From the NCBI RefSeq assembly GCF_048569485.1, contig NC_134357.1, positions 234,911,576 through 234,975,575 on the forward strand: a stretch of DNA of 64,000 bases. The letters run 5' to 3'. The DNA is from Anomaloglossus baeobatrachus (taxonomy: Eukaryota; Chordata; Amphibia; Anura; Aromobatidae). The position numbers and the translations under genes are program-made. Below, piece after piece: positions 34,501 to 41,639 of this stretch. Position 1 is the first letter of the stretch. Each line of letters starts with the position of its first letter. The notes beneath the pieces were generated by a model. That model was not told the origin of the DNA, did not search any database, and was given only the letters and a program-made list of their open reading frames with translations.

Positions 34501-37500
34501 TCGCATTCCACTCGCACCTTTTTTTCTCGCCGTGTGTCCTAGGCCTAAGGCTATCGATTCTTTAGAACATATAAAGATGAAAATTATGAAAGTTTTAAGC
34601 GTTAATCTAAAAAAAATATAGCGCTTGCAATAAAAAATGTATAAAAGACAAAGATAAATATGACACACACATGCAAAGCAGTTATTAAATAAAAAGGGAG
34701 AACATTTACGGCCCCGGTGTTGGTCACTCCTCTAAGGCTAAGTTCACACTTCCGTTGTTTTGCATCAGTCACATGCGTCGCTTGACGCATGTGACTGATG
34801 CGCTGTACAACGGATGACAAAGAACAGAATTCTTTGTCGGACTCCGTTGTGTGCGGGGGGCAGAGTTCGGGGTGGGTGGAGCAGAGCAAGGCCGTGGCAT
34901 TGAGTATGTCAGTGCCGCGGGGACTGCAGGACAGGTGAGTGTGAGTGTGTGTATATGTATACATGCTGTGTGCGGGGGGGCGGAGTTCGGGGTGAGTGGA
35001 GCCGAGCGGGACCTCAGTGCCGCGGGGACTGCAGGACAAGTGAGTGTGTGAGTGTGAGTGTGGGTGTGTGCGTACATGCTGAGTGCGGGAGGGGGCGGAG
35101 CCGAGCGGTGAAGTGTCTGGCTCCGTGCACAGCCAGGGTAAATATGGGGTAAGAGCAAAGCACTTTGCTTGGTTACCCGACATTTATCTTGGTTACCAGC
35201 ATACACCGCTCAGCGCTGGCTCCCTGCATCCGTAACCAGTGTAAATAACGGGTAACTAACCAAAGCGTGTTGCTTAGTAACCCGATATTTATCCTGGTTA
35301 CCTGTGCGGGGAGCCAGAGAGCGCATGCGCAGCGAAATCCAACGGATTCCACTGCACAAAAAACGTTACATGCTGCGTTGCTCCCGCCCGGCGGTCAGTC
35401 AAAAAACGACTGACCGCGACGCAGCGGATGCAGCGCAGCATCATCAGTCACAATCCGTCGCCAATAGAAGTCTATAGGGAAAAACTGGAACCCTGCAAAA
35501 TATTTTGCATGATACCGTAATTCCTCAAGGCGACGGATTGTGACTGATACAAAACAACGGAAGTGTGAACTTAGCCTAAGGTGGCCTCGTTATCTAATAT
35601 ATAAAGCTCAGCGTATGTGTATATGTGTGTGTATGTCCGCTAAAGGAATCCGCACCGTTGCATTTACACTCACTAAATTTTGCACAGACACGCCATGTGA
35701 CCCAGGGAGCGTCGTAGACTATGTTTTGACAGAAAAATTTAACCCCGTGCTTTACAGTTAGTCTCTAAAGTCCTGCCGCCATTAAACTGAATGGAGGTGG
35801 GAGCTATAGGTTATTAATAGCAACTGTCAGTGGTTGCTATAGGAACAAAATAAACTGTTAGTTGAAGATTATGTGTGGGGTAATATGATGTCGGTGGAGA
35901 CATGGATAGAGAGACAGACAGACGGGAAAGAGACAGACAGACGGGAAAGAGACAGACAGACGGGAAAGAGACAGACAGACGGGAAAGAGACAGACAGACG
36001 GGAAAGAGACAGACAGACGGGAAAGAGACAGACAGACGGGAAAGAGACAGACAGACGGGAAAGAGACAGACAGACGGGAAAGAGACAGACAGACGGGAAA
36101 GAGACAGACAGACGGGAAAGAGACAGACAGACGGGAAAGAGACAGACAGACGGGAAAGAGACAGACAGACACACACAGAGACAGAGATAGAGAGAGACAG
36201 ACAGACACAGAGATGGAGACAGACTGATACAAATACAGACAGAGATAGAAATAGACAGAGATAGACACAGACAGACAATGAAAGAGACAGACAGACAGAG
36301 ATGCAGACAGATAGCGACACACAGAGAGACTGGGAGAGAGACAGAGAGACAGTTACTATTCCGGGGAACGCCCGGGTACTACAGCTAGTATAGTATAAAA
36401 AGGTATTATGTTGATCCTCCGACAGTAGTCTGTTACAGTTCTCATCGTTGTTTATACAGTCTTGAGTTTTGTATCTCCCCATGTTTTAGGATTTGATCTG
36501 CTAACAATTCCTCGATACAATGCTTATGTTCTGACATTGTGCTTTATTACGTACAATACGGTGTTTCCTGTGTTATTAATAATGTTAATAAAAGTTAAAT
36601 TTATAAAAAAAAAAAAAAAAAAGGGAGAACATAGCAAATACCTACACTTTCCAGTCTAAAGAAATCTTCTGTTTCCTTGGGGGGGTGGGAGGAGAAAATG
36701 AAATATGGAACACACTCCAGCATAGGCAGACCCCCATATGTGAACGGCTTCTTTCTGTGCCACCCAGCTGGTTATAATGTTTATCCCTGGGCTCGTCTTT
36801 CCAGGATGCCCTTGATTTTAATATTTCAAGCTCAGGTCTGTGACTGGACCATGGGCTAATTTAGGGGTGCGTACTCTATATTAAATGCCCTGTTTTTCCC
36901 ATCATACTGCTTTCTAGAGTAAACAGAGTGTCAGGCCTGGCGCCAAGAACCATCTGTTCAGGCTTTGATGCTCAGGTAGAGCGGCCACAAATGACACCCT
37001 CTGTATTCTCATGGAAAGAACCCCCCTTGGTTCTGAGTTCCTGTAAGCAAAATACCTAAAGGTGACTTTACACACTGCAACATCGCAAACGACATCGCTG
37101 TAACGTCACCGGTTTTGTGACGTAATAGCGACCTCCCCAGCGACATTGCAGTGTGTGAAACACATCAGCGACCTGGCCCCTGCTGTGAAGTTGCTGATCG
37201 CTACAAATCGTTCAGGACCATTCTTTGGTCCTTTGTTTCCCGCTGTGCAGCATGATCGCTAGAAAGTCTCAGTGTGTAAAGGGGACTTTACAGCGACTTC
37301 GTTAGCGACTTCCCTTTCAAAAAGCTGCTTTACAACGTCCCCAATGACTAGCTAGGTTGTTCTGCAGGTCCGGATCGCTGTTGCGTCGTTGGCCAGGTCT
37401 GCCTGTTTGACAGCTCACCAGGGACTTTGTAGCGATCCCGGCCAGGTTGGGATCGCTGGTGGGATCGCTAGAAAGTCTCGGTGTGTAAAGGGGCCTTTAA

Positions 37501-40500
37501 GGTTATGCTCTTTGTATAGAGATGGCAGACTTAAACCAATGTTACTTTACTGCTGCTGCCATACATTTATCCCTACAGTTACACAATTCCTTCACAGTTC
37601 CACTCTCTGACGTCGCTTAACTCCTTCACCCTGGCGATTTTCCGTTTTTCACGACCCTGTATATTTTTTATTTTTCTGTCAATCTTGCCATATGAGGGCT
37701 TGTTTTTTGCAGGATGAGTGGTACTTATAAATAAAACCATGAGTTTTACCATATAGTGCACTGGAAAATGGGAAAAAAATTCCAAGTGTGGAAAAATTGC
37801 AAAAAAAAAAAGTGCAATTGCATGATTGCTTTTGGGGTATGTTATTCACAGTGTTCACTATATAGTAAAACTGACGTGTCGTTGTGATGCCTGAGGTCGG
37901 AACTCGGAACGTGTTCGTAGACACCAAACAGGTATAGCTTTACCTTTATGTAGGGAATAAAAAAAAAAAAAAACAAAACAGAAATTTGCCCAAAAAAGTG
38001 GAGCACTTTTTGCGCTGTTTTCTGCAACCCCTAGCATTCTTATATTTCAGGATATGCATCTCAGTGGTGGCTTATATTTTTGCATCTTGAGCTGATGTTT
38101 TTAACGGCACCATTTTTGTGCAGATGCTACGTTTTGATTGCCTGTTATTGCATTTTACGCAAAATTCACCACAACCAAAAACGTAATTTTGGCATTTGGA
38201 ATTTTTTTGCCGCTACGCCGGTTACCGATTAGAGTAAGTGATATATTTTGATAGATCGGCCATTTCTGAATGAAGCGATACCAAATGTGTATTTTTTTTC
38301 TTAACCCTTTACTTTTCAATGGGGTGTGATTTGAACTTTTAGCTCTAATTTTTTTTTTTTTGTAATTGTACTAGTCCCCTTAGGGGACTAGAAGGATTAG
38401 CAGTATAATTGCTGATTCATTCCGGTTGATCAGAGCAGCACAGCTCTGATCAGCAGAAATGCTGTGTTCCTGTTACAGACGCTACTCTGTCGGCTGTAAC
38501 AGGAACTACGTGAAAATAGCGACAGGAGTCCTCACATGACCCATCGCTACCATGGCAACCATCTGCTCCCCATAATCATGTCACGGGGCATCCGATGGCG
38601 GCGGGGAAAGGCGATTTTCCCACTGCAGCCATTTACATCACACTGTCATATTTTCACAGCACAATCTAAGAGGTTAACAGGCGTGGGTGGATCGCAGATA
38701 CACCTTCACCTGCGAGGCACACATGTCTGCTGTTCAAATTAGCAGACATGTTTGGGGATCGCTGCTGACTCGCTGCAGCAGCCGGCGATTACCCCTTCAT
38801 GATTTAGGATGCACCGTTACGTCCTAAAGTCGAGAAGGGGTTAATGTCTCAAATTGGACGAGTCACCTGTTGTGGAAGACTCTGTCCTATTACCAATCAC
38901 AGTAAGCAGACTGGCTCTCTTATATCCTTCATGATAACGTTTCTGCTTTCTGAAGCGGTACTTCCTTTTAATCTTCTTTAGATTTTCTACAGATTTATGG
39001 CTTCCCAATTAAAATATATGTCTTGGAACAAGAGGGACCTCGGATACCCTGGTGAGAGTATTTTCTCTGGCTAAAAAGTACCAACCACATATATTAGGCC
39101 TTTTGGAGACGATCTCACTATAGACTCAGCTAGGTGGTTGAAGAAACCCTGGGTACAATGGCTGGCACACTTTCCACACCATCTATTCTAGAGGAGTCTC
39201 AACAAATTGGTTAGGTGGGAAGCTAAGGTGACATGCAAAGATCCAGGAGGCCGTTATGTTTTTACATATGCAGTAATAAATTGTAAAGTGTATGTGTTTA
39301 TATCACCCTCCACCACCTCATTTAGAAATAATTACATGAGTGGTGAGCTTCTCCTTAAGCTTTCCAGATGCTCACATTTTATTTATGGAATGATTATCTG
39401 CACAGATTTAGTTTGGGAGAAACAAACCCTGTGACGAGACCCTCTTCTAACACTTCGTCATCATATATGGAGGGTAATGGATGGGAGGATCTATAGCAAG
39501 CTTCCCACCCTGATTACTCTACAATTCACTTATCATTCCTTACTTACGGTACCTAGGCATACTTAATCTCGCAAAGATTATATTTTTGGCTCTACTGGTG
39601 TGGCTATCCGGGTGGAGAAGTTGGAGCATGGTCGCAGAAGGGATTTCAGAACAAAGCCCGGTAATAGTTATGCTTCTAATGGACCAAATAGAGCATAGGC
39701 CTCCGTGGAAACTTAATCCTTTTTGACTGACACTCATAGGCTCCAATCATAGAATTCCTGATCAAATGGAAAGTTTTGTAGCTGAACATGAAACTCCCAG
39801 AGACATTAATTCATTTTGGGATATACTTAAATGGAATCTGTCGATTTTTGCTCCCCCACCTGAGAGCAGCATAATGTAGAGACAGAGACCCCGATTCCGG
39901 CAATGTGTCACTTACTGAGCTGTTTTCTGTCATTTTGATAAAATCACTGTTTTCTCTGCTGCAGATCTAGCAGTTATACAGAGGTCATGAATATGATGGA
40001 CTACCTGCAGCATGCCAAGTAGATCTCGAATGATAATCTGCTGCTGGTTATACAGTGATTTTATCAAAACTACACTAAGCAGCCCAATAAGTGACACACC
40101 TCTGGAATCAGGATGTCTGCCCCTACGTTATGCTGCTCTCAGATTAGGTGTTGAAAACCTAATGACCGATTCCCTCTAAGGCATATCTTAGAGGTTGCCT
40201 GTCCTTTACTATTTCAGACATAAAGAAAGTGACTTCCATAGAGGACATGGATACAGAGTCCAATTTAAGGGAGGCCGAAAGTACATATATAGCTAACCCA
40301 CAAAGGCAAATAAAGTGAGGTGGTTGCAGTATCAACGTCTTCATGCACAACATAATGATACTAAGATTAAAAGTAACTTTCGACTCGTCAGTCTTATTTT
40401 GAACTGGGGATACAATCTAGAAAACTATCTGCATTTATGGTTCGTCAATATAATATGTCTAATGCTATTCACAAAGTCAGAGGTATGGATCGCTCGACTA

Positions 40501-41601
40501 ACGTCTGCTAAAGATATTGCTCATGGTTTCTGAGCATATTATGACACTTTATACAAATCTGTGCGCCCTGTTAACCCCTTCACGACAAATCACGTAACCT
40601 GTACATCATGGTTGACAAGGTGCTCCCAATAGATGACGATTGGGGCAAGTCATGGCTTTCATGTGGGCACAGAAGCTGTGCCCGGATGATCACCACCAGG
40701 AGCTCGGCTTACGGGAAGGCCGATCTCTAGCTCTCACAACCAGGAGCGGTCCCCTGCACCGCCCCAGGCTGTTTAACCACATCATTTCTGCGATCAATAG
40801 CGATTGCAACATTTAGGAGGCTGGGAAAGGAGTGCACTCCTCCCAAGCGATCGGGACCCCTGCGGGGGCCCAACCGTTGCCATAGTAACCTGAGGTCATC
40901 AGGACTACGTCATGACGTCCTCCGGGTCATCCAGCTATGGCAAGCTGCTTAGAGTATGCCAGGAGAATGGTATATGTTAATTCTGTGTAAAACTGACTGG
41001 TATAATCCATTGCAATGGATTGTACCAGTGATCAGAATAATGAAAGTTAATGCCCTAAATAGGGACTAAATAATATAAAAATAAAAAAAGAAAAAAACAA
41101 AAAAAAAAAACCACGTTACCAATAAATATGTATATTTCTGTAAATAAAAAAAATATAAACAAAAGCCAAACAAGTTCACATATTTGGTATCGCTTCGTTC
41201 AGAACAACACAATCTATAAACAGTCACATTATTTAACCCCTTCCCTGAACTCTGTAAAATCCGTAAAATCTGTACCAGTACGTCACAGGTCAAGAAGAAG
41301 TTATGGGTATAAAAACTTTAAAAGTTTAAAAATCGCAAAAACTTTCAAAATGTTTGGCTTTACCTTTAGGTGATACCTTAGCTCTGCCAATCAGACGTCT
41401 CCGAGATGATCGTGAGGTTTTGTGACTTTTCTCCAGAATTCGACTCTTTGAAGGATTTCTCTTACTGGATCTTTCTGTAGGAAACGCACACAATGACAGA
41501 ATACATTTGTAATATTTGTATCTAAATTTTACCCAATCAAAACCTCTGTATTTAAAATCAATAAAAGTCTTACTTGAGGAAGTAAAAGACGTGCTCTCCA
41601 T
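8449..41601 (-). CDS. MADF-BESS chimeric transcription-factor-like gene, seven exons, 555 aa
   Basis: Gene model made by eye. Exons are 41601-41574, 41474-41364, 29093-29008, 16823-16712, 16418-16149, 9597-9447 and 9358-8449. All introns begin GT and end AG, all phases match, and the sum is 1668 nt (555 aa plus stop). Residues 1-46 are basic (Lys/Arg/Ser-rich). Residues 47-112 are acidic and resemble spacer exons of amphibian C2H2 zinc-finger genes, with two V-K-E-E sumoylation-like sites. Residues about 150-245 form a MADF domain, a Myb/SANT-like DNA-binding fold (S-H-P-V-L-W-D near its start; [15 protein letters not shown] near its end). Residues about 342-386 are BESS-like. The rest is a Ser/Pro/Tyr/His-rich tail. 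Likely role: nuclear DNA-binding regulator. Exons 5-7 are the surest; exons 1-2 could belong to another transcript. A transposon-derived origin of the MADF part is possible. Confidence 0.6.
9447..9597 (-). CDS. Exon 6: second half of MADF domain
   Basis: The acceptor ATTCGTAG lies before 9597 and the strong donor GTAAGTG after 9447. It encodes residues 203-252, including [18 protein letters not shown] and [12 protein letters not shown]. This is the conserved end of a MADF domain and its hydrophobic extension. It ends in phase 2, which fits exon 7. Confidence 0.8.
9600..10019. other. Intron sequence, nothing recognised
   Basis: AT-rich intronic DNA between exon 6 and the LINE in intron 5. No exon-like frame or repeat end was found. 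Confidence 0.5.
10244..11156 (+). mobile_element. Mariner transposon, 3' truncated
   Basis: The left end CGAGGGGCGATCCAAAAGTA follows a TA. The transposase starts near 10404 (M-N-C-R-G-V-N-I-K). The N-terminal helix-turn-helix pair is clear ([10 protein letters not shown] and V-A-R-W-A-K-E-F-K). The catalytic half appears from about 10920 ([13 protein letters not shown], then [13 protein letters not shown]). An extra A in the A-run near 10483 shifts the frame, and another break lies near 10818. The right third, including the last catalytic Asp and the right terminal repeat, is absent. The host LINE resumes at about 11157. Confidence 0.85.
12005..13060. mobile_element. hAT-like non-autonomous block, shared with 46 and 53 kb
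   Basis: It starts TAGTGATGGGCGATGG, a degenerate hAT-like end. From about 12620 it matches blocks at 46.4-47.5 kb and 53.4-54.1 kb (wording such as TTATTACCCAGCGTGC and an ATGGCGC-rich middle). The block contains its own inverted copy around an A/T-rich centre at 12910-12960. No protein is encoded. It interrupts the LINE. The right boundary is uncertain. Confidence 0.5.
13963..14598. mobile_element. Small Harbinger-type element (636 bp) in the LINE
   Basis: Inverted ends AAGGGGTATTCCTATCTACA and TGTAGATGGGAATACCTCT are flanked by TTA at 13960-13962 and 14599-14601. The interior has no transposase and holds a (CCA)n tract near 14550. LINE reverse-transcriptase sequence continues on both sides, so it is a simple insertion into the LINE. 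Confidence 0.8.
14730..15635. mobile_element. Unassigned insertion, possibly LTR-like fossil
   Basis: About 900 bases with no LINE similarity separate two LINE pieces. The run TGTAGTGACTCAAAG near 14732 and a GTGGGATTACA end near 15410 have an LTR-like look. No matching target duplication or internal retroviral frame was found, so the family is open. Confidence 0.25.
16149..16418 (-). CDS. Exon 5: basic linker and first half of MADF domain
   Basis: The acceptor CTACCATAG lies before 16418 and the donor GTAAATAC after 16149. It encodes residues 113-202: a basic linker, then from Met145 [17 protein letters not shown] and A-D-A-W-L-S-V-C. This is the classic start of a MADF domain (acidic helix, P-x-L-W-D, conserved Trp). 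Met145 could serve as an independent start in a shorter isoform. The LINE 3' end lies only about 40 bases downstream in the intron. Confidence 0.78.
16712..16823 (-). CDS. Exon 4: acidic spacer with tandem V-K-E-E
   Basis: The acceptor TATTATAG lies before 16823 and the donor GTAATAAG after 16712. It encodes residues 76-112, mostly Glu/Asp with [10 protein letters not shown], two overlapping sumoylation-consensus sites, and V-T-I-E-E-E-E-V-P. From memory it resembles the exon that precedes finger exons in amphibian C2H2 genes. It ends in phase 1, matching exon 5. Confidence 0.68.
16830..17149. other. Intron 3, nothing firm
   Basis: Includes an A-run at 16832-16850 and AT-rich sequence. Bases near 16985-17060 hint at an old LINE, but no motif supports it. 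Confidence 0.4.
17150..17420 (-). mobile_element. Penelope-like terminal fragment with hammerhead-like motif
   Basis: The minus strand at 17386-17350 reads CTGAAGA, a short AGA/TCT stem, GAAA, then TGCGTA. Those are the three core strands of a hammerhead ribozyme in the right order, with a stem I match of about three of four pairs. AATAAAG follows on the same strand. The layout copies the terminal regions of Penelope-like elements. No RT is present, so this is a truncated piece. Confidence 0.45.
17421..17698. other. Intron 3, no feature seen
   Basis: Sequence up to the hAT target duplication at 17699-17706. No frame or repeat end was recognised. Confidence 0.5.
18828..22535 (+). pseudogene. 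hAT transposase with BED zinc finger, frame-broken
   Basis: The probable natural start is at 18828 ([13 protein letters not shown]). A shift within the following A-run puts the main 703-codon frame in register from 18847. Domains in order: a long acidic/Ser-rich head; a BED finger at about residues 303-362 (V-I-C-K-M-C-H and M-N-R-H-M-N-K-Y-H); a first catalytic Asp in F-T-T-D-T-W-T-S (about residue 566); a second in V-C-D-N-A-A-N-L (20968, next frame); [17 protein letters not shown]; and the C-terminal dimerisation region [12 protein letters not shown]. Frame changes fall near 18890, 20945, 21750 and 22118. It cannot make a full protein but is little diverged, so loss is probably recent. Confidence 0.88.
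22476..23615 (+). repeat. ~232-bp tandem array derived from the transposase 3' end
   Basis: The ATGAAC anchor recurs at 22476, 22702, 22937, 23169 and 23405, giving spacings of 226, 235, 232 and 236. The first copy is the genuine end of the transposase gene (codons for M-N-K-S-W through the stop at 22535, plus 3' sequence). The other four copies are its tandem duplicates; the last is cut near 23615. Short frames inside the array are by-products. Confidence 0.9.
23944..25208. repeat. Dispersed repeat sequence, no gene
   Basis: Contains pieces of families that recur in the window. One has the wording ACACTATATGGTAAAACT (24300), also seen inverted near 37740. Another has TTAACCCCTTCCCGACAAA (24504), also seen near 40575. 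A third has A/T-rich sequence with TATTTGGTATTGC (24987), also seen near 30790 and 41180. Ends could not be set. Confidence 0.45.
25211..26468. mobile_element. TA-flanked inverted-repeat element (1258 bp)
   Basis: It begins CCGTATTTTTCGGACTATAA and ends with the inverse (TTATGGTCCGAAAAATACGG), flanked by TA on both sides, as in Tc1/mariner-type insertion. The first 60 bases are mirrored at the other end (AAGACGCACC). Inside are a 20-bp tandem array (25420-25710) and GC-rich repeats of the CTGCAGGGGAACGGGGACGG type (25830-26100). No transposase. Confidence 0.8.
25420..25710. repeat. ~20-bp tandem array (CTGCTCATAATATACCCCCAT)
   Basis: About fourteen copies of a roughly 20-bp unit reading CTGCTCATAATATACCCC with C/T changes. 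It lies within the inverted-repeat element and probably arose by slippage or unequal exchange there. Confidence 0.85.
26469..27259. other. Repeat fragments, no gene
   Basis: Bases 26790-27150 resemble, from memory, a widespread vertebrate DNA transposon fragment (ATGGCGGCAATTTTGAAG; GTGTTCAAAGTGCTGCCCA). Bases 26580-26660 match the dispersed family with TATATCCCAAAAATAGAAAC. Nothing is coding. Confidence 0.35.
27268..28046. mobile_element. Foldback hAT-type element, copy 1 (779 bp)
   Basis: The ends are CAGGGCTGTGGAGTCGG and its inverse, CCACAGCCCTG. TTTAGAAA flanks both sides (27260-27267, 28047-28054). The whole element is nearly one palindrome with a (TA)n microsatellite at the centre and GGAGTC/GACTCC hexamer repeats near the ends. 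No protein. The CAGGG start and 8-bp duplication fit hAT. Confidence 0.9.
28144..28890. mobile_element. Foldback hAT-type element, copy 2, inverted (747 bp)
   Basis: Same family as copy 1 in the opposite orientation, 97 bases away. It has its own perfect duplication GTGCATAG (28136-28143, 28891-28898), so it is a separate insertion, not a product of inversion. It lies about 110 bases from the exon 3 donor. Confidence 0.9.
29008..29093 (-). CDS. Exon 3: acidic/Pro spacer of the MADF-BESS gene
   Basis: The acceptor ATGTTTCTAG lies before 29093 and the strong donor GTACGTGG after 29008. It encodes residues 47-75: [21 protein letters not shown] and onward to D-N-Q. From memory, this C-P-S-P-x-Y-x-Q-D pattern is a hallmark of a spacer exon in amphibian C2H2 zinc-finger genes. 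It ends in phase 0, matching exon 4. Confidence 0.68.
29100..29378. other. Intron 2, no feature seen
   Basis: Sequence between exon 3 and the solo LTR. No repeat ends or frames were recognised. Confidence 0.5.
29383..30305 (-). mobile_element. Solo LTR, probably Ty3/gypsy type (fossil)
   Basis: A 923-bp block starting TGTAACGGGG and ending CCCCTTACA is flanked by the 4-bp duplication CCTC (29379-29382, 30306-30309). On the minus strand an AATAAA signal sits in the later part, as expected for the R region. No internal coding region remains, so it is the product of LTR-LTR recombination. Age cannot be set from one LTR, but the clean ends suggest it is not ancient. Confidence 0.7.
30306..31140. 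repeat. Dispersed repeats and a possible LINE 3' tail
   Basis: Bases 30430-30830 match the dispersed family also seen at 24.5-25.1 and 40.6-41.2 kb. Bases 30850-31135 end in TTAATAATAATAAAACAG and an A-rich tail, resembling an L1 3' end on the plus strand. No coding motif supports the latter. Confidence 0.4.
31165..31490. repeat. Inverted repeat (~90-bp arms)
   Basis: The arm at about 31177-31250 (GGAACATGGTCAGATCACAC) is mirrored at about 31405-31480 (GTGAGATCAGACCATGTTCC). The two arms differ at several positions. It is probably an old foldback element with no gene. Confidence 0.65.
31545..31985. repeat. Dispersed repeat, two related half-units
   Basis: Two related stretches (about 31570-31690 and 31850-31980) share GGTATCGCTGTAGTCATACT-like and GGCATCACTGAAATCAAACC-like wording and AATAAA-type A/T runs. 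They belong to the same dispersed family as 30.8 and 41.2 kb. Confidence 0.45.
31986..32875. other. Intron 2, no gene seen
   Basis: No exon-like frame with good splice sites. Bases 32560-32640 resemble another dispersed frog repeat (CAAAGTGCACTCCTCCCTTC), remembered but not proven. Confidence 0.4.
32876..33579. mobile_element. TA-flanked inverted-repeat element (704 bp)
   Basis: The left end CCGTATATACGCGAGTATAA and right end TTATACTCAAGTATATACGG are inverted copies flanked by TA. It is related in style to the 25211-26468 element (CCGTA start, 'TATAAG' after). The interior has CCTTGTAGTAATGTGCCC-type imperfect tandem repeats at 33000-33130. No transposase. Confidence 0.8.
33582..34154. other. 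Intron 2, no feature seen
   Basis: Mixed sequence without recognisable repeats or frames, apart from a short TTAATT/AATTAA palindrome near 33640-33670. Confidence 0.5.
34158..34545. mobile_element. Small Harbinger-type element (388 bp)
   Basis: The ends GGCTGAGGCCACACGG and CCGTGTGTCCTAGGCC are inverted relatives flanked by TAA (34155-34157, 34546-34548). No protein. Confidence 0.78.
34736..35576. mobile_element. Small Harbinger-type element (841 bp)
   Basis: Inverted ends GGCTAAGTTCACACTTCCGT and ACGGAAGTGTGAACTTAGCC are flanked by TAA (34733-34735, 35577-35579). The interior repeats GCGGGGACTGCAGGAC and GTGTGAGTGTGAGTG units and contains GTTACC/GGTAAC palindromes. Frames up to 193 codons inside it are low-complexity by-products. 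Confidence 0.85.
35593..36388 (+). mobile_element. Non-autonomous Helitron (796 bp)
   Basis: It starts TCTAATATATAAAGCTC directly after an A. It ends with the hairpin CCGGG-GAACG-CCCGG followed 11 bases later by CTAG and a T. That is the Helitron signature: 5' TC, 3' hairpin plus CTRR, insertion between A and T, no target duplication. It encodes no Rep/helicase. A 19-bp minisatellite fills its middle. Confidence 0.9.
35912..36170. repeat. 19-bp minisatellite inside the Helitron
   Basis: About thirteen near-identical units of GACAGACAGACGGGAAAGA, followed by degenerate (GACA)n to about 36350. Long open frames on both strands here (up to 222 codons) are products of the repeat and should not be read as genes. 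Confidence 0.95.
36389..36625 (+). mobile_element. L1-type LINE 3' tail with poly(A)
   Basis: Ends AATGTTAATAAAAGTTAAAT followed by an A-run of about 20 (36604-36622), which is how frog L1/Tx1 copies end. Only the last 200 bases or so are present, a typical 5'-truncated insertion. Confidence 0.55.
36626..37056. other. Intron 2, no feature seen
   Basis: No repeat ends, RNA genes or exon-like frames recognised. Confidence 0.5.
37060..37497. mobile_element. Small TAA-flanked element (438 bp)
   Basis: The left end AGGTGACTTTACACAC and right end GTGTGTAAAGGGGCCTT are inverted relatives flanked by TAA (37057-37059, 37498-37500). The interior repeats GCGATC/GATCGC motifs. It is close in style to the element at 42763-42954. 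Confidence 0.7.
37610..38845. repeat. Dispersed repeat of about 1.2 kb
   Basis: Starts TTAACTCCTTCACCCTGG and ends AGTCGAGAAGGGGTTAA, giving weak inverted ends around a non-coding interior. Pieces of the family recur inverted at 24.2-24.5 kb. The type of element is unclear. Confidence 0.5.
38990..40560 (+). mobile_element. L1/Tx1-type LINE ORF2 fossil (endonuclease part)
   Basis: Plus-strand frames carry [16 protein letters not shown] (about 39230-39290), T-D-L-V-W-E-K-Q and [10 protein letters not shown] (about 39570). These match the later part of the L1 apurinic endonuclease and its D-Y-I-F substrate-loop motif. After a nested small element (39831-40176) it continues with [15 protein letters not shown]. 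Many stops and shifts mark it as old. No RT domain follows. Confidence 0.6.
39831..40176. mobile_element. Small TAA-flanked element (346 bp) inside the LINE
   Basis: The ends ATGGAATCTGTCGA and GACCGATTCCCTC are inverted relatives flanked by TAA (39828-39830, 40177-40179). It is related to 4381-4794 (shared ACCTGAGAGCAGCATAATG wording). LINE sequence resumes after it. Confidence 0.75.
40570..41265. repeat. Dispersed repeat, no gene
   Basis: Begins TTAACCCCTTCACGACAAAT and ends near TTTAACCCCTTCCCTGAAC. The shared AACCCCTTC wording and TATTTGGTATCGC interior link it to 24.5-25.1 and 30.4-30.8 kb. Confidence 0.5.
41364..41474 (-). CDS. Exon 2: basic N-terminal region of the MADF-BESS gene
   Basis: The acceptor TTTCCTACAG lies before 41474 and the donor GTAAAGCC after 41364. 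It encodes [12 protein letters not shown] and [12 protein letters not shown], a basic stretch that could be a nuclear localisation signal. Only this frame is open across the exon. A second donor (GTATCACC, after 41379) would end in the wrong phase for exon 3, which is why the downstream donor was chosen. Confidence 0.5.
41574..41601 (-). CDS. Exon 1 (coding part): start of the MADF-BESS gene
   Basis: The ATG at 41601 has a good context (AAAAAGATGG) and an in-frame stop just upstream. It encodes M-E-S-T-S-F-T-S-S plus one base before a GTAAGAC donor, in phase with exon 2. A pyrimidine tract and AG at about 41629 suggest this may be an internal exon with further 5' UTR exons upstream. Confidence 0.45.
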
Positions 41602-41639
41602 CTTTTTGTGCTTCTAAATTCTCCCAATCTTCAATAGAA

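Noticed and set aside
34602-35206. 145- and 193-codon frames rich in Thr/His
   Set aside because: They lie in a TAA-flanked small element and reflect its (GTGTGA)n sequence.
35873-36482. Open frames of 101-222 codons on both strands with R-Q-T-D-G-K or S-V-S-F-P-type repeats
   Set aside because: They are translations of the 19-bp minisatellite in the Helitron; any frame of such a repeat without a stop looks long.
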